A stretch of DNA of 45,407 nt from Rhodanobacteraceae bacterium (lineage in GTDB: Bacteria > Pseudomonadota > Gammaproteobacteria > Xanthomonadales > Rhodanobacteraceae): the NCBI GenBank assembly GCA_016790075.1, contig JAEUPP010000019.1, forward strand, positions 1 through 45,407, read 5' to 3'. The notes beneath the pieces were generated by a model. The model saw only the letters and a list, made by a program, of their open reading frames with translations, did not search any database and was not told the origin of the DNA. Shown in pieces: positions 43,467 through 45,407 of the stretch (position 1 is its first letter; each line of letters starts with the position of its first letter). A program made the position numbers and the translations under genes.

Positions 43467-45407
43467 ATGAATATCAAGGCTTTGATAAAACGCTGGGCCG
43501 TGGCCATACCCATGGCCCTGGCGGCACTGGGCGTGGTCCATGCGGGCGACGGCGAAGTCGTGCCGGTGCAAGTGAGCCAGACTCGCGGCGCCGATGCGAA
43601 AGTGGACTATGCTGCACTGACAAGACACGGCCCCTGGGACGACCGCAATTACGCCCTGACGGCGGCCGACGTGGCACTGCTCGGCGCCGACGATACGAAA
43701 CTGTCCGAACCGATTCCGGCGTTCTTCCGTGTGCTGTTGCGCAAGGAGATGGCAAAAGACAACGCCGCCAGTGCCCGTGGCACTTCGTTCCTCTATCCGC
43801 GCAGTGGGCTTAACCGCTTTCTGCAGGCTTATGGTGGCTACCAGATCAACGGCGTTACCTACACCTCGATCCGCGCCGCGGGCGAAGGGCGCTACGAGAT
43901 CCTGACCGGCGACAAGGATGCCGAATCCCGGGCTCAGGAACTGCCGAACTACGTGGGCGGTGAAAAGCGCGTCAGCTCGCCGGCCGGCATGTCCGAATCG
44001 GCGATTTCCATCCATCCCACCGATACGCGCTTCGTCATCGCCGGCAGCAACGGCGCTGGCGGCGGTCAGCGCATGTGGCGTTCCGGTGATGGTGGTCTGA
44101 CCTGGCAGAGCTCCGGTTCCTTGCCGGAAACGTGCTGCGATCCGACCGTTGGCTGGTCGCCGGATGGCAATGTGGCGTATACCGCCTCGCTCGCATTCAG
44201 CGGAACCGCCGGCTGCGTTCGCGTCTATCGCTCCACCGACAAAGGCGCGACCTGGAGCGCCCCGGTTGGCCTGACGACGGCCAGCTGCGACAAGGAATAC
44301 CTGCACGTCGACATGCATGCGACCTCGCCGCGCAAGGGCAACATCTATGTGTCCTGGCACGAGAGCAACACCCAGTACTTCTCCCGCTCCACGGATGGCG
44401 GCGTGACGTTCTCCGCCAAGAAGTCGCTGGACACTGCCAATCGCGGTATCGGCAGCGACCTCACCACCGACACGGCCGGAAATGTGTACTTCTTCTATCC
44501 GACGACCAGCGGCACCAACCGCAAGACGGTGCGCCTGATCAAGTCCAGTGATGGTGGCAATACCTTCGGTACGCCGATCAGTGTGCATGTCAACAACGCG
44601 GAATACGATTTCCCGATTCCGGCGATGGAGTCGCGCCGTGCGTTCATCTACGTGGCCGCCGACAGCGATCGCACCAGCGGCACGTTCAAGGACTCGATCT
44701 ACGCTGCCTGGACCGATACCAATGGTGGTGACAGCGAAACCGCCAGCGCCAACCATGCCATCATCAAAGTCGGGCGTTCGCGCGACGGCGGTGCCACCTG
44801 GACCATCAACTCGCCACATCCGACCAGCGATTCCGCCACGGTCGATCGCTTCCACCCGTGGATTTCGGTAGACAACGCTGGCCGCGTGCATGTGATCTAT
44901 TACGACACCCGGCATAGCGTCAATCGCACCGGCACCGACATCTATCATTCGGTCTCCAGCGATGGCGGCGTGACCTGGAGCACACCCACGCGCAAGACCA
45001 CCGTTACCTCCAGTAACATCGGCGAGGCCAACGAGTGGGGTGACTACAACGGTCTTGATTCGATCGGCGCGGACATCATCGCCATCTACACCGACAACCG
45101 CAACGAAAGCGGCGGCACCGCCGAATCCGTCGACGTGTACTCGATCGGGTTTGCAACAGGTGGCGGCGGCAATGCTGCACCGACGGCGAACTTCTCGTTC
45201 ACGACCAGTGGCCTTACAGCGACCTTCACCGATAGTTCCACCGACAGCGACGGCACCATCGCCTCACGCAGCTGGAACTTCGGCGACGGCTCCACCTCGA
45301 CCGCAACCAATCCCACCAAGACCTACGCCGCGGCCGGTACCTATACGGTCACGCTGACGGTGACGGACAACGCGGGTGCGGCCAATACCAAGACCTCCTC
45401 GGTCACG
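43467..45407 (+). CDS. secreted Asp-box (sialidase-like) protein with PKD domain, 3' end outside window
   Basis: 647 codons are visible and the frame is still open at the window edge. Signal peptide MNIKALIKRWAVAIPMALAALGVVHA. A beta-propeller follows with six Asp boxes (S-x-D-x-G-x-T-W/F): RSGDGGLTWQS, RSTDKGATWSA, RSTDGGVTFSA, KSSDGGNTFGT, RSRDGGATWTI and SSDGGVTWST, as in sialidase/BNR proteins. From about residue 570 a PKD domain begins: APTANFSFTTSGLTATFTDSSTDSDGTI, then WNFGDGSTSTATNPTKTYAAAGTYTVTLTVTDNAG. Sialidase activity is not assured because the Arg triad cannot be placed. ATG 43467 follows GGGAGAGGGA. Confidence 0.88.
   Translation, partial: MNIKALIKRWAVAIPMALAALGVVHAGDGEVVPVQVSQTRGADAKVDYAALTRHGPWDDRNYALTAADVALLGADDTKLSEPIPAFFRVLLRKEMAKDNAASARGTSFLYPRSGLNRFLQAYGGYQINGVTYTSIRAAGEGRYEILTGDKDAESRAQELPNYVGGEKRVSSPAGMSESAISIHPTDTRFVIAGSNGAGGGQRMWRSGDGGLTWQSSGSLPETCCDPTVGWSPDGNVAYTASLAFSGTAGCVRVYRSTDKGATWSAPVGLTTASCDKEYLHVDMHATSPRKGNIYVSWHESNTQYFSRSTDGGVTFSAKKSLDTANRGIGSDLTTDTAGNVYFFYPTTSGTNRKTVRLIKSSDGGNTFGTPISVHVNNAEYDFPIPAMESRRAFIYVAADSDRTSGTFKDSIYAAWTDTNGGDSETASANHAIIKVGRSRDGGATWTINSPHPTSDSATVDRFHPWISVDNAGRVHVIYYDTRHSVNRTGTDIYHSVSSDGGVTWSTPTRKTTVTSSNIGEANEWGDYNGLDSIGADIIAIYTDNRNESGGTAESVDVYSIGFATGGGGNAAPTANFSFTTSGLTATFTDSSTDSDGTIASRSWNFGDGSTSTATNPTKTYAAAGTYTVTLTVTDNAGAANTKTSSVT

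Noticed and set aside
43176-44948. 590-codon minus-strand open frame
   Set aside because: It is antisense to the Asp-box protein, whose six repeats, signal peptide and PKD domain are unmistakable.

Overview
The window is GC-rich (about 64% by eye) with a strong third-position GC bias. It looks like a chromosome segment of a Xanthomonadales-type gammaproteobacterium (Rhodanobacteraceae or Dokdonella-like). The evidence is a histidine operon headed by a TrpR-like YerC gene with fused hisNB and hisIE, a HisB phosphatase domain lacking the zinc cysteines, an EF-P-like efpL gene, a queA-tgt pair, and large secreted proteins including one ending in FANNFE. The genus assignment is inference.

Region 1 (1-5.75 kb) is accessory DNA. 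An RHS-repeat gene fragment runs into the 3' part of an IS66-type transposase. After it comes a same-strand run of small, lower-GC genes separated by attC-like sites. This has the form of an integron cassette array without an integrase in view (a CALIN). Cassette products include an EF-Tu domain II-like protein, an NTF2-like protein, DUF1801, a broken RidA, an ankyrin-repeat protein, a DUF695-like protein, an FMN-binding split-barrel protein, a DUF1330 protein and two unknowns.

Region 2 (6.1-20.2 kb) holds a secreted M14 zinc carboxypeptidase and a membrane 7TM-DISM GGDEF protein on the minus strand. On the plus strand follow yerC-hisGDC(NB)HAF(IE), with every junction overlapping or abutting, and a double-GAF GGDEF cyclase.

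Region 3 (20.2-34 kb) is mostly minus strand. It carries a methionine-salvage operon (mtnB-mtnD-mtnC) ending in a membrane-anchored C13 caspase-like peptidase; an APC amino-acid permease; a Nudix hydrolase (plus strand); efpL; an SDR dehydrogenase; a GNAT acetyltransferase; a cyanophycinase-fold protein without its catalytic Ser and His; a secreted protein of unknown family; a P-loop protein with altered Walker motifs; and a class-III aminotransferase.

Region 4 (33.7-45.4 kb) is plus strand. It has an ABC-2 exporter pair, a DesK-type histidine kinase and a NarL/DesR-type response regulator separated by an AT-rich gap, a large membrane-anchored repeat-like protein, queA and tgt (queuosine tRNA modification), a 1.4-kb gene-poor stretch, and the first 647 codons of a secreted Asp-box (sialidase-like) protein with a PKD domain that runs off the window.

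The items most worth a second look are the integrase-less cassette array with a twin IS66-like end inside it, the cyanophycinase-like pseudoenzyme, the 22-bp perfect palindrome with a phased half-site at 30.56 kb, the hairpin upstream of mtnB, the C13 peptidase in the methionine-salvage operon, and the P-loop protein with non-canonical Walker A and B.
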